Positions 24,890 to 35,100 of a DNA stretch of 64,000 nucleotides are shown piece by piece. Origin of the DNA: Ligula intestinalis (lineage: Eukaryota > Platyhelminthes > Cestoda > Diphyllobothriidea > Diphyllobothriidae); the NCBI GenBank assembly GCA_036362985.1, contig JAYGXS010000004.1:27123976-27187975 (forward strand). Direction: 5' to 3'. The position numbers and the translations under genes were made by a program. The stretch's first letter is position 1; the number at the start of each line of letters is the position of its first letter. Under the pieces are notes generated by a model, which was given only the letters and a program-made list of their open reading frames with translations, ran no database searches and was not told the origin of the DNA.

Positions 24890-25999
24890 ATAAGCTGTTA
24901 AAGGGGGGTGTGAGGGATTCGAGGCGTCAAGTAAGAGAAGGGTGGTCGGGGACATAATGACGACGACGCGGAAGAGTCCGGTCCAGGGGTATTGAAACTT
25001 GGATTAGGAGCTGCGGCGACAGGAGTTGGTCTTGTACATGACGAGGTCATACAGCTGGAAAGGGTTACCCGTGATACGGCGGTCGAAGTAATCTTTCTGA
25101 TGTTCTGTGGCAGTTCCGAGTGTTCGTCGGGCGGCATTGTGTGCACAACGAATGTTTTCGCGTAACTGGACGGCATAGGGATGGATGGAGGTGGGGTCGG
25201 GGTGGGGAGCGGGTAACAAAGATCGGAGGGCAGGTGAAGGTCTCGGCCAGTCCAGCGGTAGTGCGGTGTAAAACCGATGGAGGTGTGCACAGAGCCCCGG
25301 TAATCTAGCAAACACAAGGGGAGTTGAACGTCCCCATCTCTCTCGTGACCATTCTTGGAGGAAGCGAGAAGGAGGCTGTGTAGCGTGCAGTTAGTGCGTT
25401 CTACGAGCCCGTTGCCTTCGGGGTGATAGGGGGTAGTACGGGTTTTGTTGACTCCGAGGATGGCACAAACATCTTGGAATAGTTGGGAGTCGAAATTACT
25501 TCCACGGCCGGTGTGGAAGGCTGTTGGAGACCCCAGCCACTAATCCAGGTGCGGCTAACCGCATTAGCCACCGTGACAGCCTTCTGGTCGTACAATGGGA
25601 TGGCTTCAACCGATTTGGTGCAATAATTGAACATGACCAAAACATGGGTGGAACCGTGGAAGGAGATAGAGAAAGGGCCAATGATGTCGAGACGGACACG
25701 TTCACCCGGAAAACCGGTTGTCATGGTTGGAGAGGAGCACGGGGTGTCAGAGTATGAAGTTTGTAAGAGGCGCAGGTGGGACAGCGCTGACAGAAATGAA
25801 TCAGTGAATAATGCATCTGGGGCCACCGAAAACGAACGTGGGTGGCCGAGTCTGTCTGGCGATGTCCACAGTGACCCAGCTCCTTATGAAGATCAGTCAG
25901 GATGGGGTCCAGGAGGCAGCCGGGTACGATGGGTCGTAAATGATGGGAATCGGTGTCGCGAAGGAAGAGGATGTCGTTATCAATGAGAAGGTGGGCCAT
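24890..25999 (-). pseudogene. Gypsy integrase and C-terminus, frameshifted
   Basis: The frame 25999-25721 carries the integrase HHCC zinc-binding region (LHKELGHCGH, then CQRCPTCASYK). The core begins RLDIIGPFSISFHGSTH, giving the first catalytic Asp, and continues in the frame starting at 25826. Near 25530 the reading frame shifts, and the second catalytic block reads FHTGRGSNF, with Gly (codon 25507-25509) where the family has Asp. The third block with its Glu is still readable near 25400. The region from 25317 to 24890 is the integrase C-terminal part (LLDYRGSVHTSIGFTPHY onward), again broken into several frames. Confidence 0.8.
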
Positions 26000-26715
26000 T
26001 GTTGTAGGTGGAGACGGGCCCTCACACTAGAAGCGCGCATCTCGTGTTTAGTGGGTTTGGGGAGACCGGACGAAAGGTGTAGATAGATGGTGGTGGTGTC
26101 GGGGTCGCAGCTTTGCGCGGAGGCCCATTCGAAACGGTTGAGTTCGGAAATAACCAGTGCGTTGACGGGCTCGACAGAGTCTGGGGTATGGAGGGTGGGG
26201 TTGGAGGGTAGACGGGATAGGGCGTCGGCATTGCCGTGGCGGGGACCAGGGCGATAAACACACTCGTAATCAAAGTCCTGTAAGAGCTCTTGGGAACGTG
26301 CAAATGGGTGCATCGAGTCCTTAAGAGACTGGAGCCATGGTAGGGCGTGATGATCAGTACTGATGACGAAATACTTACACGGTAGTAGATTTCTGAACTG
26401 TCGGACGAAAGTCACGACAGCCAGAAGTTCACTGCGAGTAACGCTGTAAGTACGCTGGGTCCTTGACAGGGCATTACTGGCGAAGCACATGGGGTGTTCG
26501 AGACCGGTACTGTCAGGTTGTGAAAGTACGGTGCCAATAGTCGACCCGCTGGCGTCGGTGTCTGGAATGAAATCCGATGCATCCGCAGCGACATTAGGGA
26601 AGGATAGCACTGGTGCGGAGCAGAGAGCATCAAGTAGCTCGTTAAAAGCAGTCGCGCAGTCGGTGGACCAAACGAAAGTGGCATTTTTTGGGTTAATTGA
26701 TGAAGGGGGAGGCAA
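25897..26715 (-). pseudogene. Gypsy RNase H domain and linker
   Basis: A 272-codon frame. DFIPDTDASGSTIGTVLSQ contains the first RNase H acidic residue, followed by the RTQRTYSVTRSELLAVVTFV block with its Glu, and the STDHHALPWLQ block. GNADALSRLP is the usual junction to the integrase linker. The domain is uninterrupted and belongs to the same pol frame as the reverse transcriptase just upstream, which overlaps it by about 20 bases in another frame. It is part of a broken polyprotein and not a separate gene. Confidence 0.85.
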
Positions 26716-27290
26716 TTTGTGCGAAGTTACGGATGAAATGGCGACAATAAGACATGAGACCGAGGAAACTTCTCAGTTCTGTCTGGTTGGAGGGCACCGG
26801 CCATGTACGGATATGTTGTACACGGTCGTGAAGAGGTGCGAAGTGGCCGGGAGATATGTGGTGACCGAGGAATTCAACTTCGGGGCGGACGGAAAGGAAT
26901 TTTTTGGGATTAAGGGTAAGACCTGCATTGCGCAAAGCTTTTAGGTCGAGGCGGAGATAAGAATTATGTTCATCGACCGAATCCCTGAAAACGATGATAT
27001 CGTCGGGGTAAACAAGGCAAACGCGGGGGACAAGATGTCTAAGGACACAGAACGTCATCCGCTGGAAAGTTGCAGCGGCGTTGCAAAGGCCAAAAGGCAT
27101 TGTCTGGAATTCGAAGAGGCCTTGTGGGATGGAAAATGCCGTTTTCTGGCGTGTGTTGGGGTGCACCTCGACCTGCCAGTAGCCAGACTTGAGGTCGAGG
27201 GTAAAGAATCACCGGGCATTGCCGAGGGACTCCAACGTATTGTCGAGTCGGGGAAGTGGGAAAGAGTCGCGCTTAAGTCGGCTTAATAAG
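26693..27290 (-). pseudogene. Gypsy reverse transcriptase, C-terminal half
   Basis: On the minus strand this encodes DSFPLPRLDN, a DLKSGYWQVEVHP block with the first catalytic Asp, FQTMPFGLCNAAATFQR, and the polymerase box CLVYPDDIIVF near 26997-27015. The usual box is YLDD or YVDD, so the Pro is unusual. EFLGHHISPG and the thumb region follow. The N-terminal part continues at 28083 after the inserted LINE fragment. Roughly 20 residues (the KKDG to DYR region) appear to be missing between the two halves, suggesting a small deletion at the insertion. Confidence 0.85.
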
Positions 27291-28082
27291 CACAAATTTA
27301 CCCAGGACTTATGTCATTACCCCCGTCAGCCGTCCCTACAACCTAAGAAACTCGGCACTTGTTATACCCCCTTCTGCATCTTTCTCATGTAAACACTTTT
27401 TGTTTTTGCTTCCAGATATAGCTTTCTTTGGACTAACTTGCCAATCGAAATTAGGTCGTTAACTAGACTGTCTGCTTTCAAATGGAGACTGCACATTTAT
27501 CTCAACACTGATTCTATTAACCTTCTATTCTTCTCATCTTTTCCGAGCAGCTTTCTTCATGAAACCGAGAAAGGACCATCGGGAATTTAGGAGATCCGCT
27601 TGAAACGATTCTCTCTGCCTCGTGTCCCCCGAGAACTTAGATGTTTCCATTAACCACCGCTGAATCAAACGAAGCCACGCGGAAGTACTCAGTCTAAAAT
27701 GCTGCAGTTTCGTTGACTTCTCACCTTCATCAGACTGCCCACACCTATTTCTGCTCAACTACTATGTTTCTACTACTATCGTCCTAAGCAGTTTTTTTTC
27801 GCTTACACACTTTTCGAACATGGAGGCCCGTTAAACACTGTCTCCATTTTAACTGTAAGAGTTTTTTTAAACTGCCATAAGTTTTCGTTTTTAGTTCAAA
27901 ATTACCTGGAAACATTGCTGAATGTTGCCCCAAAAGGACAATTTCTGCTGACATTATTACGACTTTCTACGTCTACTTGCACATATTAACAAATTATTTT
28001 TTGAATTTTTATTTTTTCGAAATTAACTTTGTATAGATAGTTCCGTACCGGCGCTGAAAAATATAAATTCCAAATTCCAAAT
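27291..28082 (+). mobile_element. CR1-like LINE 3' fragment inside the Gypsy element
   Basis: The plus strand from about 27410 encodes YSFLWTNLPIEIRS and SAFKWRLHIYL, the last residues of a CR1-like ORF2 (compare YSFIWNNLPLDIR in the minus-strand LINE at 32784). A 3' untranslated region of about 580 bases follows, with a tail of ATAAATTCCAAATTCCAAA at 28063-28081. It lies in opposite orientation to the Gypsy reverse transcriptase it interrupts. Its 3' tail differs from the other LINEs in the window (no GGCC hairpin), so it is another subfamily. Confidence 0.8.
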
Positions 28083-28844
28083 GGCAATCGGGGAGGCCCA
28101 GCGTGAGGAAGAAGGTTGGATAATCCTATGTTTAAGCATGTTCTCTAATAGCTTATCAACCTGGGCGCGATAGTGGACAGGGATACGGCGGGAGGTTGCC
28201 ATACCGGTTTTGAGTCGCCAGTGTCAATACGATGTTGCACGAGGTGGGTGCGGCCGAGGAAATCAGTGGACCAGGAGAAAAGGTCGGGGAATTGGGAGAG
28301 TAGGTCTCGAAGTTAGTGTAAGGCATCAAAATCAACTGAGTCTGGAGGTGGGAGGATATCATCTAAAGAGGTAGGGACGAGGTAGACCGCGGCCATAACA
28401 GTATTATAAATGAGGTCAAAATCAGTATCAGAATCACAGGGAGAGGTAGGGTTACAGGGTGAGGGTTCACTGGTTTGTGCATGGACGACACGTCGGTCAC
28501 GGGCGTAGAGTATGCAATTATGATCAGTGAGAAGGTATTAACCGAGAACTACGGGCCATGGAATGGAGGGAGTAACTAAAAATCGTGAATAACTTCAGAA
28601 TCGCACAAAGAGAAGGGTAGGGAAATAGAGCCTGAAATGGGGATCTGGGACCCGTTAGCTGCCTGTAAAGGACGAGGCCGGGACAAGTGTTCAAAACGGC
28701 ATCGAAAAGTCTGGGGGATCCTAGAGGAAGTTATGAGGGAAATGCTAGCGCCGGTATCAACTAACGCTTTGAAAGTGTGATTGTCAATATGGACGGATGC
28801 AATAAAAGCAGAAATAGGAGAAGGTTCATTAATAAATAAATTTT
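28083..28844 (-). pseudogene. Gypsy protease and N-terminal reverse transcriptase
   Basis: Minus strand: ALVDTGASISLITSS (28790-28725) holds the aspartic protease Asp-Thr-Gly. An interdomain region follows with frame breaks, and then, near 28170-28083, VHYRAQVDKLLE and SSRWASPI, the typical start of the reverse transcriptase palm. The LINE fragment begins at this point. The upstream boundary is the 3' end of LINE A at about 28845, so gag has been lost or displaced. Confidence 0.75.
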
Positions 28845-30019
28845 ATATTTTAGGCCCAGAGGGCCTCGTCATTGCAAACTTAGTGCTGTGGAAAAATAAA
28901 TACACAGTTGATAAATGCTGCTCTCCATGAAACAACCATTTAGTCAGCAAGAGAGTTTAGTAGTGTTGGTAGATTAATTCATATTCACCAACATATCGTC
29001 GTTTTAAAATAGTAGTTAACACATGATGAACTAAGGAGGAAGCAGAGAAAAAAACTCCTACCATTTAAGCTGGGGCGGAGTTCAGCGAACCCCTGCTTGA
29101 AAAAAACAAAACGTAGGAGAAAAAAACTGCTTCAAAAAAGTTAAGGGGGTTTGGTTGAGAGGATTGATTGTAGTGCAAATGAGACAGGACTGTTGATGAG
29201 AACGAATGAGGGTCGGAAACGCTTCTTGTAATTGGAGAAATCATATAACAGCAGAGACTGTCGTTCACCATTGTTACACCGCCCGACTGGCTTCATGATC
29301 AACCATCAGGGAGGTGAGACCGGAGGAGGCCATCGCGGACAACAGAGTCAGGAAGATTAGGGAACGGCAGAGGTCACCTGATCATCAACGAAACGCCGAA
29401 GATGTGACCTTGTAGACTGCGGAGTTTAGCAACGAGCTGGCGAAAATAGCAGAACCGCCACGAGTTTGACTAAAGGCCATGAAGCCTATCGTGAGGGATG
29501 TAAAACGGAGAATGGAGAAAACGGCAATGAGGACTCGACAGAGAAGTGGACGAAACATCGTTGCAAATATCACTCAAAGGAGGAATAAATAGGCATGTAT
29601 GGAACTAAATTGATCTAAACATAACTACCTCAGATACCAAGGGGACCCTTTTGCAAAGTCCAAAAGTTGTGTGTTTGAGAAGGAGACGGAAACAAGGACT
29701 TCATATCTTCCGAAGTTAAGTGTTTACGTAATTTGACTTTTAAAACTGCTAAGTTAGACGACAACCTATTTTCGGGGGGAATATTATTTCAGAGGAAAGC
29801 ATATTTGGAGGCAAATAAGTGAGAATGGTTCGAAGTGGAGCTGAAGGGGCGTGCAATAATCCTGGAGGGATTACGAGTGGCATAAGGTCTATCTGCGGGA
29901 ATGAGAGCGTTAATTCGTGGAAGGTTAGGGGTAGAGTTAACGCGAAAGAGGAAACCGAGGCCCACTTCGAGTCTTCTGACCCAAAGAAATGTCATGTTCG
30001 CTAACTGACATCTCTCCGT

Positions 30020-32038
30020 CTAAGAAAGAGTGGATCGAGGAAGAGCGAATATTTTGCGAGTAAATACCCTCTGTACATTTTCAATCTTACCGCGGTCCGA
30101 AGCATTCATTAGACCAAAGAGGGGACAGCAGTATTCTAGGATGGGTAGTACATACATGCGATAAAGTTGTAACTTTATTTCCAGCAAGAAGAAATTGTGT
30201 GATATAAAACCACATATCTGTGCAGCCTTCGCAGATATTCGATTCGCATGAGGCGACAATGCTAGTTTATTTGTGTAGCTTAGACCTAAGTCTTTTATAG
30301 TGGAGTATTTGTTTTTTAGAACAACTCGTAGCCAGCAGCTCTCCTCCACCGCTGTGAATTGTGGATAGTCCAACGGGAGAAATGCAAGTGGCTGCTTAAT
30401 ATAGATGCAGCTTACTCCGCCTCGGCCATTGTTTCGATCGTTCCGAACGCATGAATAGCCTAGAACAGAGAGTTCTGAGTCAGCTACACAGGCCGATGCC
30501 CATGTCTCAGTTACCATAACAATGTCTGGGTGGTTGACGAAAACCATAGTCTGGAGCAGAGGCATTTTATTAATCAGTGATCTGGCATTTAAAACGACCA
30601 ATTTAAGAGGGCATATCTGAGGTTTCGGTGGCGGGACAGCTAGGTCGTCACTGTTACCGGCTTCGACCAGAGCGATGTCCTTTTGACCTGAACTATTTTT
30701 CTCTCTCTTATTTTGAGATTTGTCTCGCCATTGGTTCTCCGTTTTTCCGGCTCTATTATTAGCTGTCACATCTTTCTCCGCTCTTTCAACTCGTAATCCG
30801 GCTGAAAAAAAAACTTGCGAATGCAGACTCCGTAAGGATGGTTTGCGCTCTAGCAAGAGTTTTGCCTGTGCTTCAGTTTTTAAAGTAACTTTTGGAGGTC
30901 GTGGCCGAGAAATTGATTCTGGAGCTGTTGGAGCCTTCCCTATTCGAAATGCCTTAAGAATGTGGAAAGACTCGCCTGGTTTTAGCAACGGTTTGGCGTA
31001 CACTCGCATAAGACCCACGTCATGGTCAATTCGTTCTTGTGCAATTGACGACTCTGACTCTGGGGCCCCCTTTACAACTATTTTCTGCTTGCGACTCAAT
31101 GGGGCATATGTTGCAAGCTCACCTGTTTCAGCCGAGGGAGCAATTGTATCCGGTACACGCGGTTCTGATGTACTGGCTATTGGGTAAGCTGAATGCAAAC
31201 CCGTGAACCGTTCGGCTTTCTTAGGCTCATGCCTCTTTTGAGTTATGATCTTGTCAAACTCTTGGTCATCGCTATCTTGTGCAGAGTCGAGCAACGATGT
31301 GGTGCTAGGATGCAAATCCCGATAATTGCTAGTGTCGCTTAAGCCAAGTGACGATGGTATAGCCCGTGGGCTTGACACATGATCCGATATGCAGGTTTCA
31401 GGTGTGTCGACAGACATGTCCAAATCCAAGTCAATATCAGCGTCAACTCGTTCTTGTGCAATTGTTGACGCTATCTCTGGAGCTCCTTTTACAACTATAT
31501 TCTCCTTGTGACTCACTGGTGCATCTGTTGCGAGCTCACGAATTCCGACCAAGCGGCCATCTGTATCCGGTACTAAAGTTTTGATGGGTCCTGATGTGCC
31601 GGTTTTTGGGTTAGCTGACTGCGCATTCCTGGCCCATTTAGACTTTCGAGCCTTTCTAGCCCTATGCTTTTTTGGCTTCATGATCTTATCGACCTCGGTA
31701 TCGTCGCTTTCTAGTGCAGCATCAAGCAACGACGTGACGCTAGGACGCAAATGCAGATCATTGTTAGTGCTGCCTGAGCAGAGTAACGATGGCGTAAACT
31801 GCGGATTTATTTTAGTTTCTTTGCGATCGAGTGAGACGCCCGCTGGTTTACTTGGTTCGGTAGATGATATGCGAGTTTCAGGTTTACCGGCCGAGGCTAT
31901 CTGAGCATATGTACTTTTATTTATCCCCGGTTTTTGGCCAACAAGGGCTGTTTTAACCGCTGCATAAGAAATATGCGTTTTTAGATTAGCTATCTCTTGT
32001 TTCAGTTTATTTACCTCGTGGTAAAGTTCCTGCTTCAT
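30020..32038 (-). CDS. LINE A ORF, downstream copy (ORF1 - partial EN - C-terminus)
   Basis: A 672-codon open frame. Residues 1-35 form a coiled coil (MKQELYHEVNKLKQEIANLK). Residues 95-202 and 242-341 are two diverged copies of one unit (TSLLDAALESDD ... VVKGAPE ... IAQERVDADI; TSLLDSAQDSDD ... VVKGAPE ... IAQERIDHDV). From about residue 480 comes the start of an AP endonuclease domain, and from about 575 the post-RT region typical of CR1 ORF2. There is no polymerase. The upstream 118 codons present at 37822 are replaced by LINE B's 3' tail, so this frame is a by-product of the duplication. Whether it is expressed is unknown. Confidence 0.75.
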   Translation of the reverse strand: MKQELYHEVNKLKQEIANLKTHISYAAVKTALVGQKPGINKSTYAQIASAGKPETRISSTEPSKPAGVSLDRKETKINPQFTPSLLCSGSTNNDLHLRPSVTSLLDAALESDDTEVDKIMKPKKHRARKARKSKWARNAQSANPKTGTSGPIKTLVPDTDGRLVGIRELATDAPVSHKENIVVKGAPEIASTIAQERVDADIDLDLDMSVDTPETCISDHVSSPRAIPSSLGLSDTSNYRDLHPSTTSLLDSAQDSDDQEFDKIITQKRHEPKKAERFTGLHSAYPIASTSEPRVPDTIAPSAETGELATYAPLSRKQKIVVKGAPESESSIAQERIDHDVGLMRVYAKPLLKPGESFHILKAFRIGKAPTAPESISRPRPPKVTLKTEAQAKLLLERKPSLRSLHSQVFFSAGLRVERAEKDVTANNRAGKTENQWRDKSQNKREKNSSGQKDIALVEAGNSDDLAVPPPKPQICPLKLVVLNARSLINKMPLLQTMVFVNHPDIVMVTETWASACVADSELSVLGYSCVRNDRNNGRGGVSCIYIKQPLAFLPLDYPQFTAVEESCWLRVVLKNKYSTIKDLGLSYTNKLALSPHANRISAKAAQICGFISHNFFLLEIKLQLYRMYVLPILEYCCPLFGLMNASDRGKIENVQRVFTRKIFALPRSTLS

Positions 32039-32179
32039 CTCCGAAAACTCCTGGCGGAGGACGAAGTCCTCACAGTCTAACTTCGGTAAACGTAGTAGAC
32101 ATCTTGGCCGTTTTGCGGGAGGTGGAGAATTTATAAAATTATCTAAGTGGCCATATCGGCAGTTACTTTCTGGTCGTAT
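30261..32179. repeat. 1919-bp duplication flanking LINE B, right-hand copy on the minus strand
   Basis: This segment matches 35691-37609 at a constant offset of 5430 with no indel seen. The two substitutions I found are near 30315 and at 30373. Its low-coordinate edge (TGCTAGTTTATTTGTG) continues into LINE A sequence, and its high-coordinate edge (TTCTGGTCGTAT) abuts the (AAT)n tail of LINE B. Together with the second copy it brackets LINE B exactly, as a target-site duplication would. Confidence 0.9.
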
Positions 32180-35100
32180 AATAATAATAATAATTTGTAT
32201 ATTTAAGGCCCAAGGGGCCCTGTCGTTACAAACTTAGTGCTATCGTGAAAATAAAAATAATAATGATAAGCAGTGAACTCTTAAAAATAATTGTCATCGG
32301 CAGTAAAAAAAACTCCTAGATCGGTGGATGAGTTCAGCGGGCCACCGAGTTCAAAAAAAGTTTAGGAGAAAAAACTGCCTTAATAGGTAAAAGGGTTTGA
32401 TGTGGTTAGTTTGGGACCTGATGTTGAGGGTTCGGGACGTTTATCGTCATGGGAAAAAATAATATATCGTTGAGTTAGGAAGGGGTCATCCGGAAGGCAG
32501 GAGAAGGCAGTAGAAGTCAAGGCAACGTCATCAAGTTGCGACCCACCAGATTCCAGAGCCAATCGCGAAGACCACAACGAAGGTTGCAAAAACGGAGAAG
32601 AATTCGCAGCCCTTGGAAGTGATGCTTGACTCTGCAGAGGGAAATGCTAACATATTTAGAAACCATTTTAGTATCCTGGGAAGAGCTTCAAATGCCAGGA
32701 GGACCCTTTTCAAAATCTACAACTTGCGTGTTTGGAAAGGAAACAGACAGTAACGACTTTATTTCCTCTAAATTTAAATGCTTTTATAATTTGCCTTTAA
32801 AAATCGACAGTGTAGAAGACAGTCTAATATCGAGAGGAAGATTGTTCCAAATAAAAGAATATTTGGAGGTAAAAAAGCGAGAACGGTTAGATGTGGAGCT
32901 ATGGGGTGGTAAAATTATCATGGAAGAGTTACGAGTGGCGTAAGGTCGGTCAACTGGAAGGAGAGCGTTAATTTGTGGGAGATTAGGACTATTGTTAACG
33001 CGAAACAGAAAGCATAGACCAGCTTCGAGTCTTCTTATCCAAAGAAATTTCATGTTTGCTAATTGACATCTATCTGTATAACACATACCAGACCCAGAAA
33101 CAGAAAATATTTTACGAGTGAAAACTCGCTGAACCTTTTCAATCTTACTACGGTCATGCTGGGTCATGAGGCCAAAAAGCGGGCAGCAGTATTCTAGTAT
33201 AGGAAGACCAAACATGCGGTATAGTTTTAACTTCATTTCTGGAAGGAAAAAGTTATGCGATATAAACCCACATATCTGTGCGGCCTTGGCAGAAATTCGA
33301 TCTGCATGAGGTGATAATGCAAGCTTATTCGTGTAAGTAAGACCCAAATCCTTTATCGTAGATCTTTCTAACAGTGGACTATTTTGGAGGATAATGGGTC
33401 CAGGAAGCCTTGCGGGACCAAAACTCAAGAAACTACATTTTGATGGAGAAAACTCCATCTGCCATGTTGCGCTCCAACTTGAGAGAGTACGCAAGTCTGC
33501 GTTAACTTTATCAACACAACTACTGGCCGTGTCCTTAGAAAATGAGTAAATACACTTAAGGTCATCAGCATAAATGAAATTTTCCGAATTATTTAGCACT
33601 GTTGAAATTTCATTTATGTAAAGAATGAAAAGGAGGGGACCTAAAACCGTGCCTTGTAATACACCACTCGTTATCGGCTGAGGCATCGAGTAGCTATTGC
33701 CTACTAAGACCTTCTGGCTGCGGTTAGACAGGTAGGAGGCAATGAAATCGAGGAGGGGAGGCCTGATGCCTAGGGCTTCCAGTTTCACTAAAAGGCGCCT
33801 ATGAGGCACCTTGTCAAAAGCTTTACTAAGGTCAAAGTAAATCACGATGACTGATTGCTGTTCATTACGAAGTGAAGTAACCAGGTTAAGGAATGCTAAG
33901 TGGCAGGTTTCGCATGGTCTTCCAGGTAGAAATCCATGCTGTGAGGCACTTAATAGTTTATTTTCTACACAAAAATCGAGAATTTGATTAAAAATGATCT
34001 TTTCCAGAAGTTTGGCTAGGGCCGGGGTTTTATGAACACCTCGGTAGTTATTTACGTCCGAACGAGATCCTGACTTGAAGACTGGAAGAATAATAGATGT
34101 CTTCCATGAGTCAGGAAAGAAACCGTTTAGAAGATAAGCTGAGAATAGATAACTTAGCAATCGGGGGAAGCTGAATACTCTCTTGATAAGTGAATTTGGA
34201 AGGCCGTCAGTTCCCGAGGAGTGCGAGTTTTTTAGACGGATAATGTGCTTACGAATTACTTCTATGGAGAAATCTATGGTACTGATAGTATTGACTGAGC
34301 ATGGCTGAAAAGACGGGACCGGTTCAGATTCCGTCGTAAGGTGTTTTGCAAAGAACGCATTGAACAGTTCAGCCTTCTCAGACTCATCTTGCACAAAGTT
34401 TTTATTTTCATTCAGTAAGGGGGGGATTTCGTGACCTCGTTTAGCGGAGGATCGACGGCGGAACAGTTGGGCAATCGATTTTGCAGAGTTTAACTCGCTG
34501 AGTGCGCAAGATTCCCTATGTTTGTCACGTGTAAGACGAATCTTAGACGCTAATTCGAAAATCTCTGCGATTCTAAGGTGCACCGATAATGAACTAGTAG
34601 ACTGGTCTTTCAACTGTCTTTGCAATTTCTTCAGTCTAGACATAAGAAAATGAGGAACGGTGGGGTCCGAAGTATAAGGCTTAACAATTTTGATCGGCAC
34701 AAATTCCAAAATGCTATTTGAAATTGCCGTCATTAAGTCACCGAGAATTGTTACACTGTTCGTGGAGGAAAGCTCCTGCCAGTCTAGTGAGTCCATAAAG
34801 TTGTTAATTAAATTAATATCAGCTAGGTCAAACGCACGGTAGGTACGAGTGGTGCTAGCCTTTTTCGTAGAAGCAAGCGGAAGGCAACAATGGATCAAAG
34901 TATGGTCACTTGGGAAGAGGTTCTGATTGTAGTCAACAAAAAGGGGGAAAATGTCATTAGTGAAAATTAAATCTAAAATATGCTGATCCCTTGTTGGGGA
35001 ACAGACCAACTGAGACCAGTTTGAAAAATTGATGGTATCTAGGAGGGGCTGAAATCTGGATGGACAACAGTTCAATGACCAATCAATTTCGGGAAAGTTG

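Larger units (their letters stand above)
24641..28844 (-). mobile_element. Gypsy-type LTR retrotransposon, minus strand, truncated and interrupted
   Basis: The minus strand reads, from 28800 down: protease (ALVDTGASISLI near 28790-28725), a split reverse transcriptase, RNase H (26715-25897), integrase with its zinc-binding region and core (25999-25330), the C-terminal region to about 24890, and a purine-rich tract near 24650. This protease-RT-RNase H-integrase order is that of the Gypsy/Ty3 group. Gag and the 5' LTR are absent, since LINE A abuts the element at 28845. A CR1 3' fragment (27291-28082) splits the reverse transcriptase. Several frames are broken, so the copy cannot be active. The plus-strand Gypsy at 38651 is a related but clearly different lineage. 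Confidence 0.9.

Noticed and set aside
25627..25986. 119-codon plus-strand frame in the Gypsy element
   Set aside because: Complement of the Gypsy integrase zinc-binding region; several similar plus-strand frames at 26489-27286 are also shadows of pol.
29065..29271. 68-codon frame conserved in two LINE 3' regions (also 42536-42742)
   Set aside because: Conservation is explained by shared descent of the LINE 3' end; the start region differs and there is no family similarity.
30720..31187. 155-codon plus-strand frame (and its copy at 36150-36617)
   Set aside because: It is the complement of the LINE A ORF1 coding frame and is present in both copies only because the DNA is duplicated.
31581..31904. 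107-codon plus-strand frame (and its copy at 37011-37334)
   Set aside because: Shadow of LINE A ORF1 on the opposite strand; hydrophobic appearance comes from complement codons of the charged repeat.
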